Shown here piece by piece: positions 33,271-41,303 of a stretch of 64,000 bases of DNA. The notes beneath the pieces are model-generated. The model saw only the letters and a program-made list of their open reading frames with translations. It had not been told where the DNA came from and made no database searches. The stretch is from Paenibacillus_V sp046244365. GTDB lineage: Bacteria; Bacillota; Bacilli; Paenibacillales; NBRC-103111. The first letter of the stretch is position 1. The number at the start of each line of letters is the position of its first letter. The stretch is from the NCBI RefSeq assembly GCF_046244365.1, contig NZ_CP176395.1, positions 5,208,001 to 5,272,000 on the forward strand, given 5' to 3'. Made by a program: the position numbers and the translations under genes.

Positions 33271-33300
33271 ACTATAACATAATTGGCCGAGTCGTTGCAA
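33271..33300 (-). promoter_or_regulatory. Sigma-A promoter for rpsB
   Basis: Minus strand TTGCAA (33300-33295), 18 bases, TATAGT (33276-33271), with ATGT before the -10. It lies about 125 bases before the rpsB start, leaving room for a regulatory leader of the kind S2 uses elsewhere. Confidence 0.7.
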
Positions 33301-33391
33301 CACTTTGCCAAATAACATATAAGTTGTTGTCGGAAATCGGGTCCAAAAGCATGACCAATGCTTCTTCATCCACCGCAATCGCATCGTATCC

Positions 33392-33426
33392 AAAAATAAA
33401 AAGCAGATTTCTGTCAAGAAATCTGC
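33392..33426 (-). terminator. Rho-independent terminator at the end of the fla/che-swrB run
   Basis: Minus strand GCAGATTTCT TGAC AGAAATCTGC, a perfect ten-pair stem, followed by TTTTTATTTTT. It lies 10 bases after the stop of the MltG-like gene and closes the whole upstream operon before rpsB. Confidence 0.92.
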
Positions 33427-33436
33427 GGAGTTTTAT

Positions 33437-33958
33437 TTATTCAGCGGGAATTTTCGTCAGCTTATCAATGATACTCTCCGGCTTCTCTCCGGGTGTGAAC
33501 GAGTAGGTGCCGCTGCGCAGCTTCGTTGTCGCCTGCGCTTGCTTAAGCGATTGGTCGAATGCCGCTTTGTCGATAATGCCCGCTCCCGACAAAATCTCCC
33601 CTACCTGCGTTGAACTAATGCCGTCCGGTATCGTTACGCTTTTTGGCGAAGCCGGAGATACCGGCGCAGATACAGCCGGCGTCTGCACGGGTGCTGCGGA
33701 TGGCGCTTGTGAAGGGGCAGGCGTCGAAGTCTGCGATGCGGCAGGCGAGGGATTAGAAGCCGCCTTCGGATCTTTTTTCACCAACTGATATCCGTTCGAT
33801 TCCGCCCACTGCTTGACCTTCGTTTCATCCAATTGCACGTCTCCGGAAGAAGGAGCGGCGGGTTTGGTTTCCGCAGTTGCTTGCGTAAGCTGCAGCGAGA
33901 CGGAAGCGACGATCAGTCCTGCGCCGAACCCGGCCAACATGTTTCTCAGCTTAACCAC
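33437..33958 (-). CDS. Small secreted or anchored protein with the LysM-like domain of MltG
   Basis: 173 aa. A basic start and one hydrophobic helix (about residues 7-25) suggest export with or without anchoring. Then a Pro/Ala/Ser/Gln-rich linker (about 65-105), and a C-terminal domain from about 110, SVTIPDGISSTQVGEIL, with KLRSGTYSFTPGEKPESII, which resembles the N-terminal LysM-like domain of the endolytic transglycosylase MltG (YceG). The catalytic domain is absent, so it may bind peptidoglycan or a partner but should not cut. Start GTG at 33958, six bases after AGGAGG, within the end of the SwrB-like gene. Followed by a strong terminator. Confidence 0.75.
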   Translation of the reverse strand: MVKLRNMLAGFGAGLIVASVSLQLTQATAETKPAAPSSGDVQLDETKVKQWAESNGYQLVKKDPKAASNPSPAASQTSTPAPSQAPSAAPVQTPAVSAPVSPASPKSVTIPDGISSTQVGEILSGAGIIDKAAFDQSLKQAQATTKLRSGTYSFTPGEKPESIIDKLTKIPAE

Positions 33959-34547
33959 GACTTTCCTCCTCCTGCTTCGCAAGCTGGACGATCAAGTTGA
34001 CTTCACCTTTGGTTAGCCCCAGCTTTTTGGCGATATGTTCAATGGATTTTCCTTCGTCGTAAAGATTGAATATATGTGCAAATCGATCCCGCATGCCGAC
34101 CGATTCCGTTTGCTTCGTTTCATCCCCTACCTCTTCCTCCGGGGATACGTTTGGCTTGGATGCCTCCGCCGCGAGCTCCGCAGCTTTCGCAGCTTCGGCT
34201 TCAACCGGCGCCAAAGCCGCTGCCGTAAGCGCATTACCGTTCTCGAGCGCTTGCAGCTTGCTGTAGATCAAATGCTTCAACTCGCTGGAGAGCTCCAAGC
34301 TTTGCTTTTCGAGCGATTCGATTTTATCGGTTAGTTTGCCAACCTGCTGTTCGTGCGTCTGCTTCATTCGGGAAACCGAGTCGAGCAGCTGTTTATTTTC
34401 TTCCTCGATTTCCGAGGCAAAATGCTCCATCGTTTCCTCTAGCTCTCTAACCATACTGGCAGCAGGAGGAGAAGACGTCTTCGGCAAAAAACGCGAAAGC
34501 ACGATACAGCCTGCTCCGATTACTACAAGCACAACCCAATCATTCAT
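33951..34547 (-). CDS. SwrB/YlxL-like membrane coiled-coil protein
   Basis: 198 aa. An N-terminal membrane helix (MNDWVVLVVIGAGCIVLSRF), a charged coiled coil (about residues 30-85), an Ala/Glu linker, and a C-terminal helix-turn-helix-like segment (IFNLYDEGKSIEHIAKKLGL, then TKGEVNLIVQLAKQ). This layout and the place between sigD and rpsB match SwrB (YlxL) of B. subtilis, which promotes basal-body maturation and sigma-D activity. Sequence identity looks low, so the symbol is withheld. Start at ATG 34547 after AGAGG; the ATG at 34568 has no good binding site. Confidence 0.72.
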   Translation of the reverse strand: MNDWVVLVVIGAGCIVLSRFLPKTSSPPAASMVRELEETMEHFASEIEEENKQLLDSVSRMKQTHEQQVGKLTDKIESLEKQSLELSSELKHLIYSKLQALENGNALTAAALAPVEAEAAKAAELAAEASKPNVSPEEEVGDETKQTESVGMRDRFAHIFNLYDEGKSIEHIAKKLGLTKGEVNLIVQLAKQEEESRG

Positions 34548-34585
34548 GTCCAAGCCTCTTTTCTTCATCGCAAACGTAGCGGAAG

Positions 34586-34903
34586 CTACAGCGACAAATC
34601 AATCCGATGTCCCTTATACGGATGCTCGCAGCTTTGCGGTGCTCCCTCACTTTCACCCGGTTGCCGATTGCTTTCAGTCGTTTGGCGATCAGGCCGCGAT
34701 CGTTTGCGTTCGTCACGAATGTTCGCCTTGGCAGCCGATTCGCTTTTCTCGCTTCTCGAACGATTCAATTCCGCATCTTTCTGCATGGCACCTGCCGCTG
34801 CCGCTTGGTCAAGCACAGGCTTTTGCTGCATTTGGTTTTGCCAGTGCGCAGCATCACCGTTCTTATGAACAGCGAGCTGCAGGTCTATCGGTTTGAAGTT
34901 CAT
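34586..34903 (-). CDS. Small hydrophilic protein of unknown function
   Basis: 105 aa, not recognised. Starts MNFKPIDLQLAVHKNGDAA, then a very charged, Gln/Ala/Arg/Glu-rich middle likely to be disordered, and ends in a more ordered-looking HPYKGHRIDLSL. GAGGTGAGCCC precedes the ATG, and it lies 33 bp after the FapA-like gene in the same direction, so it is probably expressed with sigD. No signal peptide or membrane segment. Confidence 0.65.
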   Translation of the reverse strand: MNFKPIDLQLAVHKNGDAAHWQNQMQQKPVLDQAAAAGAMQKDAELNRSRSEKSESAAKANIRDERKRSRPDRQTTESNRQPGESEGAPQSCEHPYKGHRIDLSL

Positions 34904-34936
34904 GGGCTCACCTCATTCCGCTGCTCCAGCAGCCGT

Positions 34937-36346
34937 CTACAAATAAGGAACCATCGAAATATCCCCGTCGGAAATGCGGAAAACTACGCGCTGCACCGCA
35001 TCTTTGACGAACTTCGTATACCTTCCGATCACGATTTTGGTGCCTCCATATACGATGGACAGCACTTCGACCTTTGCTTTATCCGTATCGGACAAAGACT
35101 TTTCGATTTCTAGAATGCGTTCCCGAATCTGGGTTTGCTCCTCGATTGCTTGTTTTTTGGTAAGCTGCAGCTTCACGCGGATCGCCAATCTTTCGGGAGT
35201 CAGTTGTCCCGCAGCGGCAAGTTGATCAAGGATGACAAGCGCCTTTTCGGTTTTGTCCAGATTTTCTTGTCCCGTTCTTACTTGTCCCCGAAGCTGAATA
35301 AGCTCATTGCGGAGCTCCGGAAGCACCCCTACTTCAACGAAGGTGTTCGTCGACATCGAATTGCCGATCGTCCGGGCAGTAACCTTATCTCCGGCTTGAA
35401 TGATGCCGCCGACGATCAATCCCTTGGCTCCGAGACAGACGACGCTGTTACCCGCCCGCACGTTGGAATGCATGATGCTTTGAGAAACCAGGATGTGCTC
35501 AGCCGCCTCGACATTGCCATCTTGAATAAAGGAGCTTTTTACGTTGACTCCCGCTTTGATCAAGCCTTTGTTTTGGCCCAAAATGCCCGCGCTTATTTCG
35601 ATGGAGCCGCCCGCTTCCATATCGGCGCCTTCTACGCCTCCCGTAACGCGAATATCTCCGGAGGCCTTTACCTTAAAGCCCGGGAGCACGTTGCCGCGAA
35701 TGACAACGGTTCCTACAAAATCGATATTGCCGATGTTGTAATCCACGTCCCCATTCACTTCGAAAACGGGAAAAACGTTGATCTTATCGCGATCCGTTTT
35801 GACGATCATGCCGTCAATCGCCGCATACATATGCAGCCCTTCGGCGCTCACCACAACATTTTTCCCGAGTTTAAACCTCGCTTCTTTCCCTTCCCGGGGG
35901 AGCAAAATCTCGCCGGTCACCCCTCTGCCTGGCGTTCCCGGCGATGGTGGAACTCGTTTGGCGATCAACTCGCCTTTACGCACATTGCTGAGCGCCGTCA
36001 CTTCCTTATAGTCCACCTTGCCGTTTTCCATTTCAAGGGGCTTCTTATCGTCTTGATCCAAGTTATGCAGGAAAGTAATGACTCCGTCCGTACCGCTGAT
36101 TGCCAGTTCCCCTTCAGCCACGACCGCTTTCTCTTCCACAAACCCCAAAGGGTTCATCGCGATTTCATGCAGGACGCCATGCTTCACGCCGACCGTGATC
36201 AGTTGAGCTCTAAGCATGCTTTCCAATTGAACGGCCGTACATTGGATCGTTTCGTCTAGCCTCGTTACTTGCATATATGCTTTCAGCTTGTCGCTCGACA
36301 CGGTCACTCTAATGAAGTTCTCCGAAAGATGAGCGGAATCACTCAC
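34937..36346 (-). CDS. FapA-type polymer-forming protein (DUF342)
   Basis: 469 aa of the DUF342/FapA family. Seen: an N-terminal part, then PPSPGTPGRGVTGEILLPRE, the family's conserved loop, then a right-handed beta-helix made of short repeats such as GDVDYNIGNIDFVGTV, GNVLPGFKVKASGDIRV and GGSIEISAGILGQNKG, and a C-terminal coiled coil (about 365-435). Vibrio FapA works with a PTS protein in flagellar regulation, but the role in Gram-positives is unknown. It is just downstream of sigD and probably co-expressed with motility genes. Confidence 0.85.
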   Translation of the reverse strand: MSDSAHLSENFIRVTVSSDKLKAYMQVTRLDETIQCTAVQLESMLRAQLITVGVKHGVLHEIAMNPLGFVEEKAVVAEGELAISGTDGVITFLHNLDQDDKKPLEMENGKVDYKEVTALSNVRKGELIAKRVPPSPGTPGRGVTGEILLPREGKEARFKLGKNVVVSAEGLHMYAAIDGMIVKTDRDKINVFPVFEVNGDVDYNIGNIDFVGTVVIRGNVLPGFKVKASGDIRVTGGVEGADMEAGGSIEISAGILGQNKGLIKAGVNVKSSFIQDGNVEAAEHILVSQSIMHSNVRAGNSVVCLGAKGLIVGGIIQAGDKVTARTIGNSMSTNTFVEVGVLPELRNELIQLRGQVRTGQENLDKTEKALVILDQLAAAGQLTPERLAIRVKLQLTKKQAIEEQTQIRERILEIEKSLSDTDKAKVEVLSIVYGGTKIVIGRYTKFVKDAVQRVVFRISDGDISMVPYL

Positions 36347-36370
36347 GATAATCCTCCCTTGCTGCTGTTA

Positions 36371-37159
36371 CTATTGATCGATAAAGAGCTGGACCTTAAA
36401 CCGGTTTAACGAACCGCGAAGCCGCAGAATCGCCTTGGAATGAAGCTGCGAAATCCGGGACGGCGACAGCGACATCACCTCCGCAATTTCGCTCAGGGAC
36501 AAGTCGTCAAAATAAAACAGCGATACGACGGTCCTTTCTTTTTCGGTCAATCTCTCGATGGCCTTGGCAAGCGTTTCCTTCAAGAAAAACTCGTTCACCT
36601 TGTATTCGGGATTTTTGGCTTTGTCGTCGATCAACAACGAGAGCCGCGTCTCCGACTCTTCTTCGCGAATCGGATCGTCTATCGAGCATACCGAAGTGAC
36701 GGCGATATCCTGAATCATTTGGCTGAATTCCGTCTCGGATACTTGCATATATTCGCTCATTTCTTTATCCGTTACGGAGCGCATATATTTCTGTTCCAGC
36801 TTCTGATAAGCATCCTCGATCCGTTTCGCCTTCTCGCGAATGGAGCGCGGCACCCAGTCTCCCTGGCGGAGTCCATCGATGATCGAGCCGCGGATACGCC
36901 AGGACGCGTAGGTTTCGAATTGCAAACCCCGCCGGTAATCGAATTTTTCAATCGCATCGATCAGCCCCATAATGCCATGGCTGCATAAGTCGTCCTTGCT
37001 CACGTTTTTGGGTAAACCGATCGCCAAGCGGTTAGTCACGAAGTCGACGAGCGGCAAATACTGCTCGATCAAGCTTTTTTTGGCTTGCAGCACTCCGTCT
37101 TCCTTCCATTGCTTCCATAGATCCATATTGGTCAAGTGCGGCTGCTTATGCTCGATCAT
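36371..37159 (-). CDS. sigD: RNA polymerase sigma factor SigD (FliA/WhiG family)
   Basis: Sigma factor for late flagellar, chemotaxis and autolysin genes. 262 aa. Region 2 contains DLCSHGIMGLIDAIEKFDYR and FETYASWRIRGSIIDGLRQ; region 3 follows; region 4 has LSLSEIAEVMSLSPSRISQL with the helix-turn-helix. It sits near the 3' end of the fla/che operon, as in B. subtilis, where that distance from the promoter affects the fraction of motile cells. The anti-sigma factor FlgM is not in the window. Confidence 0.97.
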   Translation of the reverse strand: MIEHKQPHLTNMDLWKQWKEDGVLQAKKSLIEQYLPLVDFVTNRLAIGLPKNVSKDDLCSHGIMGLIDAIEKFDYRRGLQFETYASWRIRGSIIDGLRQGDWVPRSIREKAKRIEDAYQKLEQKYMRSVTDKEMSEYMQVSETEFSQMIQDIAVTSVCSIDDPIREEESETRLSLLIDDKAKNPEYKVNEFFLKETLAKAIERLTEKERTVVSLFYFDDLSLSEIAEVMSLSPSRISQLHSKAILRLRGSLNRFKVQLFIDQ

Positions 37160-37177
37160 GGCGGGCGTACACCTTCC

Positions 37178-37603
37178 TTACTCTTCTGACATATGACGAA
37201 GCGCTTTGGCCATTTCTTCGGAATCCGTATTGCTCTTGGTGACTAGCTTCGGTGGTTTCAGAGGTGAAAATGACGAATCGTCCTGCCCAGGATGCATATT
37301 GCCCTTCAGCATTTCGTGAATATGAGCGTCATCGTCGGGTGTACTCATATCAAACTTGGTTCCCGTATGACTTTCACCGGGCGTATCTACACGATGAGGA
37401 AAACCTTGCTGTGCCGGATTCGAAAAGCCTGCCACCGTTCCGAGCACCCAACGAAAAGCAAAGACCGCAACGAACAGCAGCGCAAAGCTGTACACGCTTC
37501 GCAGTAACGTTGTCGGCAAAGAATTATTGCCAAGCGACAGCAAGAACGTCATCGCAAAACCAAATAATCCGACAGTCGCATTCCAGCGGTAATTTCCTAT
37601 CAT
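37178..37603 (-). CDS. Small membrane protein of unknown function in the che operon
   Basis: 141 aa. Two hydrophobic segments near the N-terminus (about residues 8-25 and 34-58) followed by a soluble, Asp/His/Ser-rich tail of about 80 residues (e.g. STPDDDAHIHEMLKGNMHPG). No family recognised. Start ATG 37603 is three bases after the cheD stop, and sigD begins 18 bases after it, so it is tightly embedded. A link to sigma-D or to CheD localisation is only a guess from position. Confidence 0.72.
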   Translation of the reverse strand: MIGNYRWNATVGLFGFAMTFLLSLGNNSLPTTLLRSVYSFALLFVAVFAFRWVLGTVAGFSNPAQQGFPHRVDTPGESHTGTKFDMSTPDDDAHIHEMLKGNMHPGQDDSSFSPLKPPKLVTKSNTDSEEMAKALRHMSEE

Positions 37604-37606
37604 CTT

Positions 37607-38101
37607 TCACATTTCCTTAATGCCGTATGTAACGCTTCGTATAACGAGAATACCGGTTTCACTATCAAACTCGATCGTTCTGCCATAATTACCACCCGTA
37701 TCTTCTGCTTTAATCGGAATCGAAAACTTCTTCAACATTTCTTTGCAAGCCTCCACGTTTCGAGGGCCGATTCGCATCGTGTCGCTCCCGGTCGTAAACG
37801 CGAACATTTGTGCGCCTCCCGCCAATTTCGCTTCCAACCGATCCGGCGACGCTCCAAGTTCCTTCATTCTCCGGATCATTTCCGGCAGCGCGGTATCGGC
37901 ATACTTGGCAATATTCATATTCCCTTCTTTGGCGATTTCCGAGGAAGGAAGCATAACATGCGCCATACCGGCCACTTTCTGCCTGGCATCGAACAAAGTT
38001 ACGCCCACGCATGAGCCCAGTCCCGTCGTTTTGAGCACGCCGGTCAAACGGGCAACATTTAAATCAGCCATACCTACCTTAATCAGGTTCGTTTGCGTCA
38101 T
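37607..38101 (-). CDS. cheD: Chemoreceptor glutamine deamidase CheD
   Basis: Deamidates selected glutamines of methyl-accepting receptors and, by binding CheC, helps adaptation. 164 aa. Catalytic Cys31 in TGLGSCVGVTLFD and His48 in AHVMLPS, plus the GGAQMF and NYGRTIEFDSETG motifs, are all present. The start overlaps the cheC stop by four bases (ATGA). Confidence 0.97.
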   Translation of the reverse strand: MTQTNLIKVGMADLNVARLTGVLKTTGLGSCVGVTLFDARQKVAGMAHVMLPSSEIAKEGNMNIAKYADTALPEMIRRMKELGASPDRLEAKLAGGAQMFAFTTGSDTMRIGPRNVEACKEMLKKFSIPIKAEDTGGNYGRTIEFDSETGILVIRSVTYGIKEM

Positions 38102-38718
38102 CTGGGTGGTACTCCTAATGCGGAGAAGATCGTCTCAAACGATTGCGGATCAGGAATGAAAAAAAACTGTCCTTCAATCGTATCTTGTCCGTTCAAAAAT
38201 TTCGTATCGATCAGCATCGCCTGGTCGCCCATCTGTCCGTATTCCATTAACCCGTAGCTCAATATTGCGCCGGCCATATCGATAGCTAGCGCCGGGACGG
38301 TCGGACTCATCGAAAGTTTTGTAAAATCGGCCAATGACGTCAAGAACGACCCCGCCAAAATATTTCCGATCTCATTTAAAGCCGAAAGCTCCATATCGGA
38401 AAAATGCTCGGTATCCTCCACTTCGATGCCGACCAAGCTATTCAGCATACGCTTAGCGGAATCGATTGACAAGAGGAAAAACATATTGCCCGGCGTTTCG
38501 CCTTCTACCCGCAAAAAGATAGCCAGTACGATCGTCTCGTTACCGCCCACGCTATCCGCTACTTCTTCAAAGGGAACTAGCCGGACTTTGGGAACAAGCA
38601 TGTCGACAGGCTTGTCCAACAACGTGGACAATGCAGTCGCGGCATGACCGGCGCCGATATTGCCCACTTCCTTCAAAACATCCATTTGGAACTCGGCAAA
38701 TGCTGTAAAATCGCTCAC
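38098..38718 (-). CDS. cheC: CheY-P phosphatase CheC
   Basis: Hydrolyses phospho-CheY and binds CheD in the Bacillus-type adaptation system. 206 aa. Both active-site signatures are there: DVLKEVGNIGAGHAATAL near residue 14 and ELSALNEIGNILAGSFLT near 110, each with the E-x-x-N pair; PKVRL supplies the following proline. The chosen start is GTG at 38718, seven bases after GAGGAG and four bases after the cheW stop. The longer reading from 38757 would run back into cheW. Confidence 0.95.
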   Translation of the reverse strand: MSDFTAFAEFQMDVLKEVGNIGAGHAATALSTLLDKPVDMLVPKVRLVPFEEVADSVGGNETIVLAIFLRVEGETPGNMFFLLSIDSAKRMLNSLVGIEVEDTEHFSDMELSALNEIGNILAGSFLTSLADFTKLSMSPTVPALAIDMAGAILSYGLMEYGQMGDQAMLIDTKFLNGQDTIEGQFFFIPDPQSFETIFSALGVPPR

Positions 38719-38722
38719 GGCT

Positions 38723-39184
38723 CTACTCCTCGATATGTTCCAGTTGGATGATTTCACTCTTATTCAGCACTTCTTCCAGGTTCAGCAGCACCAGCAGCCT
38801 GTCCTCGCCGATTCTAGCCACACCGCGTAAATATTTCGCCTTGACGCCGCCCACGATTTCCGGCGGATCCTCTACCGAATCCGAGTCGACATCGATAACG
38901 TCGCTTGCCGAATCGACAACCAAGCCGACTTCGATATCCTTAATATTAATGATGATAATCCTCGTTTGATCGGTGGGCTCGGTTTCTTCAAGGCCGAAGC
39001 GTCCGCGCAAATCGATGATCGGCGTGACGACGCCGCGCAGGTTGATTACCCCTTTGACGAAATGGAACGTTCTCGGAACACGGGTCATCGGCATGATGCG
39101 CTCGATGGTTTTCACCTTTTCGACTTCTACCCCATATTCTTCGCTGCCGAGCGTAAACACGATCACTTTCATTTCTTCACTCAT
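38723..39184 (-). CDS. cheW: Chemotaxis coupling protein CheW
   Basis: Adaptor between receptors and CheA. 153 aa. Two SH3-like beta barrels: KVIVFTLGSEEYGVEVEKVK, then MTRVPRTFHFVKGVINLRGV and VTPIIDLRGRFG, ending LLVLLNLEEVLNKSE. GGAGGGCTTATC precedes the ATG. Between cheA and cheC in the canonical order. Confidence 0.97.
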   Translation of the reverse strand: MSEEMKVIVFTLGSEEYGVEVEKVKTIERIMPMTRVPRTFHFVKGVINLRGVVTPIIDLRGRFGLEETEPTDQTRIIIINIKDIEVGLVVDSASDVIDVDSDSVEDPPEIVGGVKAKYLRGVARIGEDRLLVLLNLEEVLNKSEIIQLEHIEE

Positions 39185-39213
39185 GATAAGCCCTCCTCGA
39201 TTCGGGTCTGTTG

Positions 39214-41250
39214 TTATTTGATCAACGCGTTCGGGTCGATAATGAGCGCTACTTGTCCGTCTCCCAGTATCGTGGCGCCGGATACGGCGAAAATGTTCGT
39301 TAAGTATTTGCCGAGCGACTTTAGTACGATTTCTTGCTGGCCGATAAAGTCGTCAACTTGCAGCGCCGCCACTTTATCGCCCTTGCGTACGATTACCATA
39401 TGTAATTCTTTGCTGTTCTCATCCGTGTCCGGCACTTTGAAAACATTGCTTAGCGATACGATCGGCACGACACTCTTGCGGTAATCGATCAAGCGGCTGC
39501 CGTGAATGACGCGCACTTTGTCGGCGGGAACAGCCATCGTTTCGACGATCGAGGAGAGCGGAATGGCGTATTTCTCGCTTCCGATTCGCACAAGCATCGC
39601 TGCGATAATGGAAAGCGTAAGCGGCAGCTGTACGGAAAATTTCGTGCCGGAGCCAAGCTTCGAATCCACGTGCACATGGCCGCCGAGCGATTGGATTTTG
39701 GTCTTGACGACGTCCAGTCCGACACCGCGTCCGGATATGTCGGAAATTTTATCAGCCGTACTGAATCCGGAGGCGAAAAGCAGCTGATAGACTTCCTGAT
39801 CGGTCATTTTTGCTGCCTGTTCTTGCGTAATGACGCTATTCTTCAGCGCCGTTTTCAATACCTTTTCGCGGTGAATCCCTTTCCCGTCGTCTTCGATTTC
39901 GATGAATACGTGGTTTCCGCTATGAAACGCCCTAAGCTGAATCGTCCCGGTATCGTTCTTTCCGGACGCCAGGCGATCCTGCACGGATTCGACGCCATGG
40001 TCGATCGCGTTGCGAAGCAAGTGGACGAGCGGATCGCCGATTTCATCGATAACGGTCCGGTCGAGTTCGGTTTCCGCGCCCGTGATGACAAGATCGACTT
40101 TTTTGTCCAGCGACTTGGCGATGTCGCGGATCATCCGCGGGAACCGGTTAAACACCGTTTCGACCGGAACCATTCTGAGCTTGAGCACGATATTTTGCAG
40201 ATCGCTGCTGACTCTCGCCATATGCTCGACCGTTTCGATCAGATCGTTCCGCCGGATTTCGCCCGCCAGCTGTTCTAACCTTACGCGATCGATCAGAAGC
40301 TCGCTGAATAAGTTCATGAGCGTATCCAACCGTTCGATATCGACGCGAATCGTTCGATTGGCCTGGCCGCCTCCGCCTTGCGCGGGAGCTGCGGGTTTTT
40401 CGCCGGACGGCTTAGCGGCTTCAGCCTGCTGCTGCGCTTGGACGGGCGAAGCCGCTGACGGACTGCCGTGCTGCGCGCCGTTCTTTGCGATTTGGCGCAA
40501 ATTGTCGGCTGTCATGGCAACGACTTTAACGGAATCGATTTCGGATACGTCTCCGATCAGCTTCTCAAGCTGTTCCTTGCCGACGTTCGATATGTAATAA
40601 ACCGCAAACATGTCGTCGAATTTCTCTTGCTCGATTTCTTCGACGCTCGGTATGGCTTTAATAACCTCGCCGTTCTGTTCGAATTGGTTAAATACCATAT
40701 AAGCGCGAGCCGCTTTAAGCACACAATCCTTGCGCACCGTCACTTCGACATAAAATACGCTCAAGCCCGCTTCGATCGACTGCTCCATAATGGAATACTG
40801 GAATTCGTCGACATCCGACTGCTTGCCGGAATCCGTTTTTGCAGCCGCGCCTTGCTGTTTGCCTTCATAATCGCCCGATACGATCGATTTGAGCATCGTG
40901 ACGATTGGCGAAACGTCTAACCGGCCGGTGCCGCCTTCAATAATATCGTTAACCATCGACTCTAGCGCGTCCAAGCTTTTGAACAGCACGTCAAAGATGT
41001 AGGCGTTCATGTTCAGCTTCAAGTTCCGCACCAGATCCAGCACATTTTCCATTTGATGCGTCAGCGAGGCAATATCTTCATACCCCATTGTCGCGGACAT
41101 CCCTTTGAGCGTATGAGCCGAACGGAAAATGTTATGTACGATGCTGATTTCGTTAGGCTGCTGCTCCAAAGCCAGCAGGTTTTCGTTCAGCGCCTGCAAA
41201 TGATCTTTCGATTCATCAATAAACATTGATAAATATTGATTCAATTCCAC
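39214..41250 (-). CDS. cheA: Chemotaxis histidine kinase CheA
   Basis: Receptor-coupled kinase that phosphorylates CheY and CheB. 678 aa. P1 domain with phospho-accepting His46 in SAHTLKGMSA; P2 response-regulator-binding domain around 150-255; an Ala/Gln/Pro linker; P3 dimerisation helices; P4 kinase with HLLRNAIDHGVE (N box), DDGKGI (G1) and ISGRGVGLDVV (G2); C-terminal CheW-like P5. Start GTG at 41250, eight bases after GGAGG; the GTG at 41265 lies at that ribosome binding site. Confidence 0.97.
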   Translation of the reverse strand: MELNQYLSMFIDESKDHLQALNENLLALEQQPNEISIVHNIFRSAHTLKGMSATMGYEDIASLTHQMENVLDLVRNLKLNMNAYIFDVLFKSLDALESMVNDIIEGGTGRLDVSPIVTMLKSIVSGDYEGKQQGAAAKTDSGKQSDVDEFQYSIMEQSIEAGLSVFYVEVTVRKDCVLKAARAYMVFNQFEQNGEVIKAIPSVEEIEQEKFDDMFAVYYISNVGKEQLEKLIGDVSEIDSVKVVAMTADNLRQIAKNGAQHGSPSAASPVQAQQQAEAAKPSGEKPAAPAQGGGGQANRTIRVDIERLDTLMNLFSELLIDRVRLEQLAGEIRRNDLIETVEHMARVSSDLQNIVLKLRMVPVETVFNRFPRMIRDIAKSLDKKVDLVITGAETELDRTVIDEIGDPLVHLLRNAIDHGVESVQDRLASGKNDTGTIQLRAFHSGNHVFIEIEDDGKGIHREKVLKTALKNSVITQEQAAKMTDQEVYQLLFASGFSTADKISDISGRGVGLDVVKTKIQSLGGHVHVDSKLGSGTKFSVQLPLTLSIIAAMLVRIGSEKYAIPLSSIVETMAVPADKVRVIHGSRLIDYRKSVVPIVSLSNVFKVPDTDENSKELHMVIVRKGDKVAALQVDDFIGQQEIVLKSLGKYLTNIFAVSGATILGDGQVALIIDPNALIK

Positions 41251-41303
41251 TCTCAACACCTCCACGAAGATCGATCGATTGCGTACGGAACCGACGCTAT
41301 TCC

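Larger units (their letters stand above)
33148..33436. other. Region upstream of rpsB (289 bp)
   Basis: No gene. It holds the rpsB promoter (33271-33300), a leader of about 115 bases, a terminator for the upstream gene (33392-33426) and about 90 bases in which I see nothing further. Confidence 0.7.
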
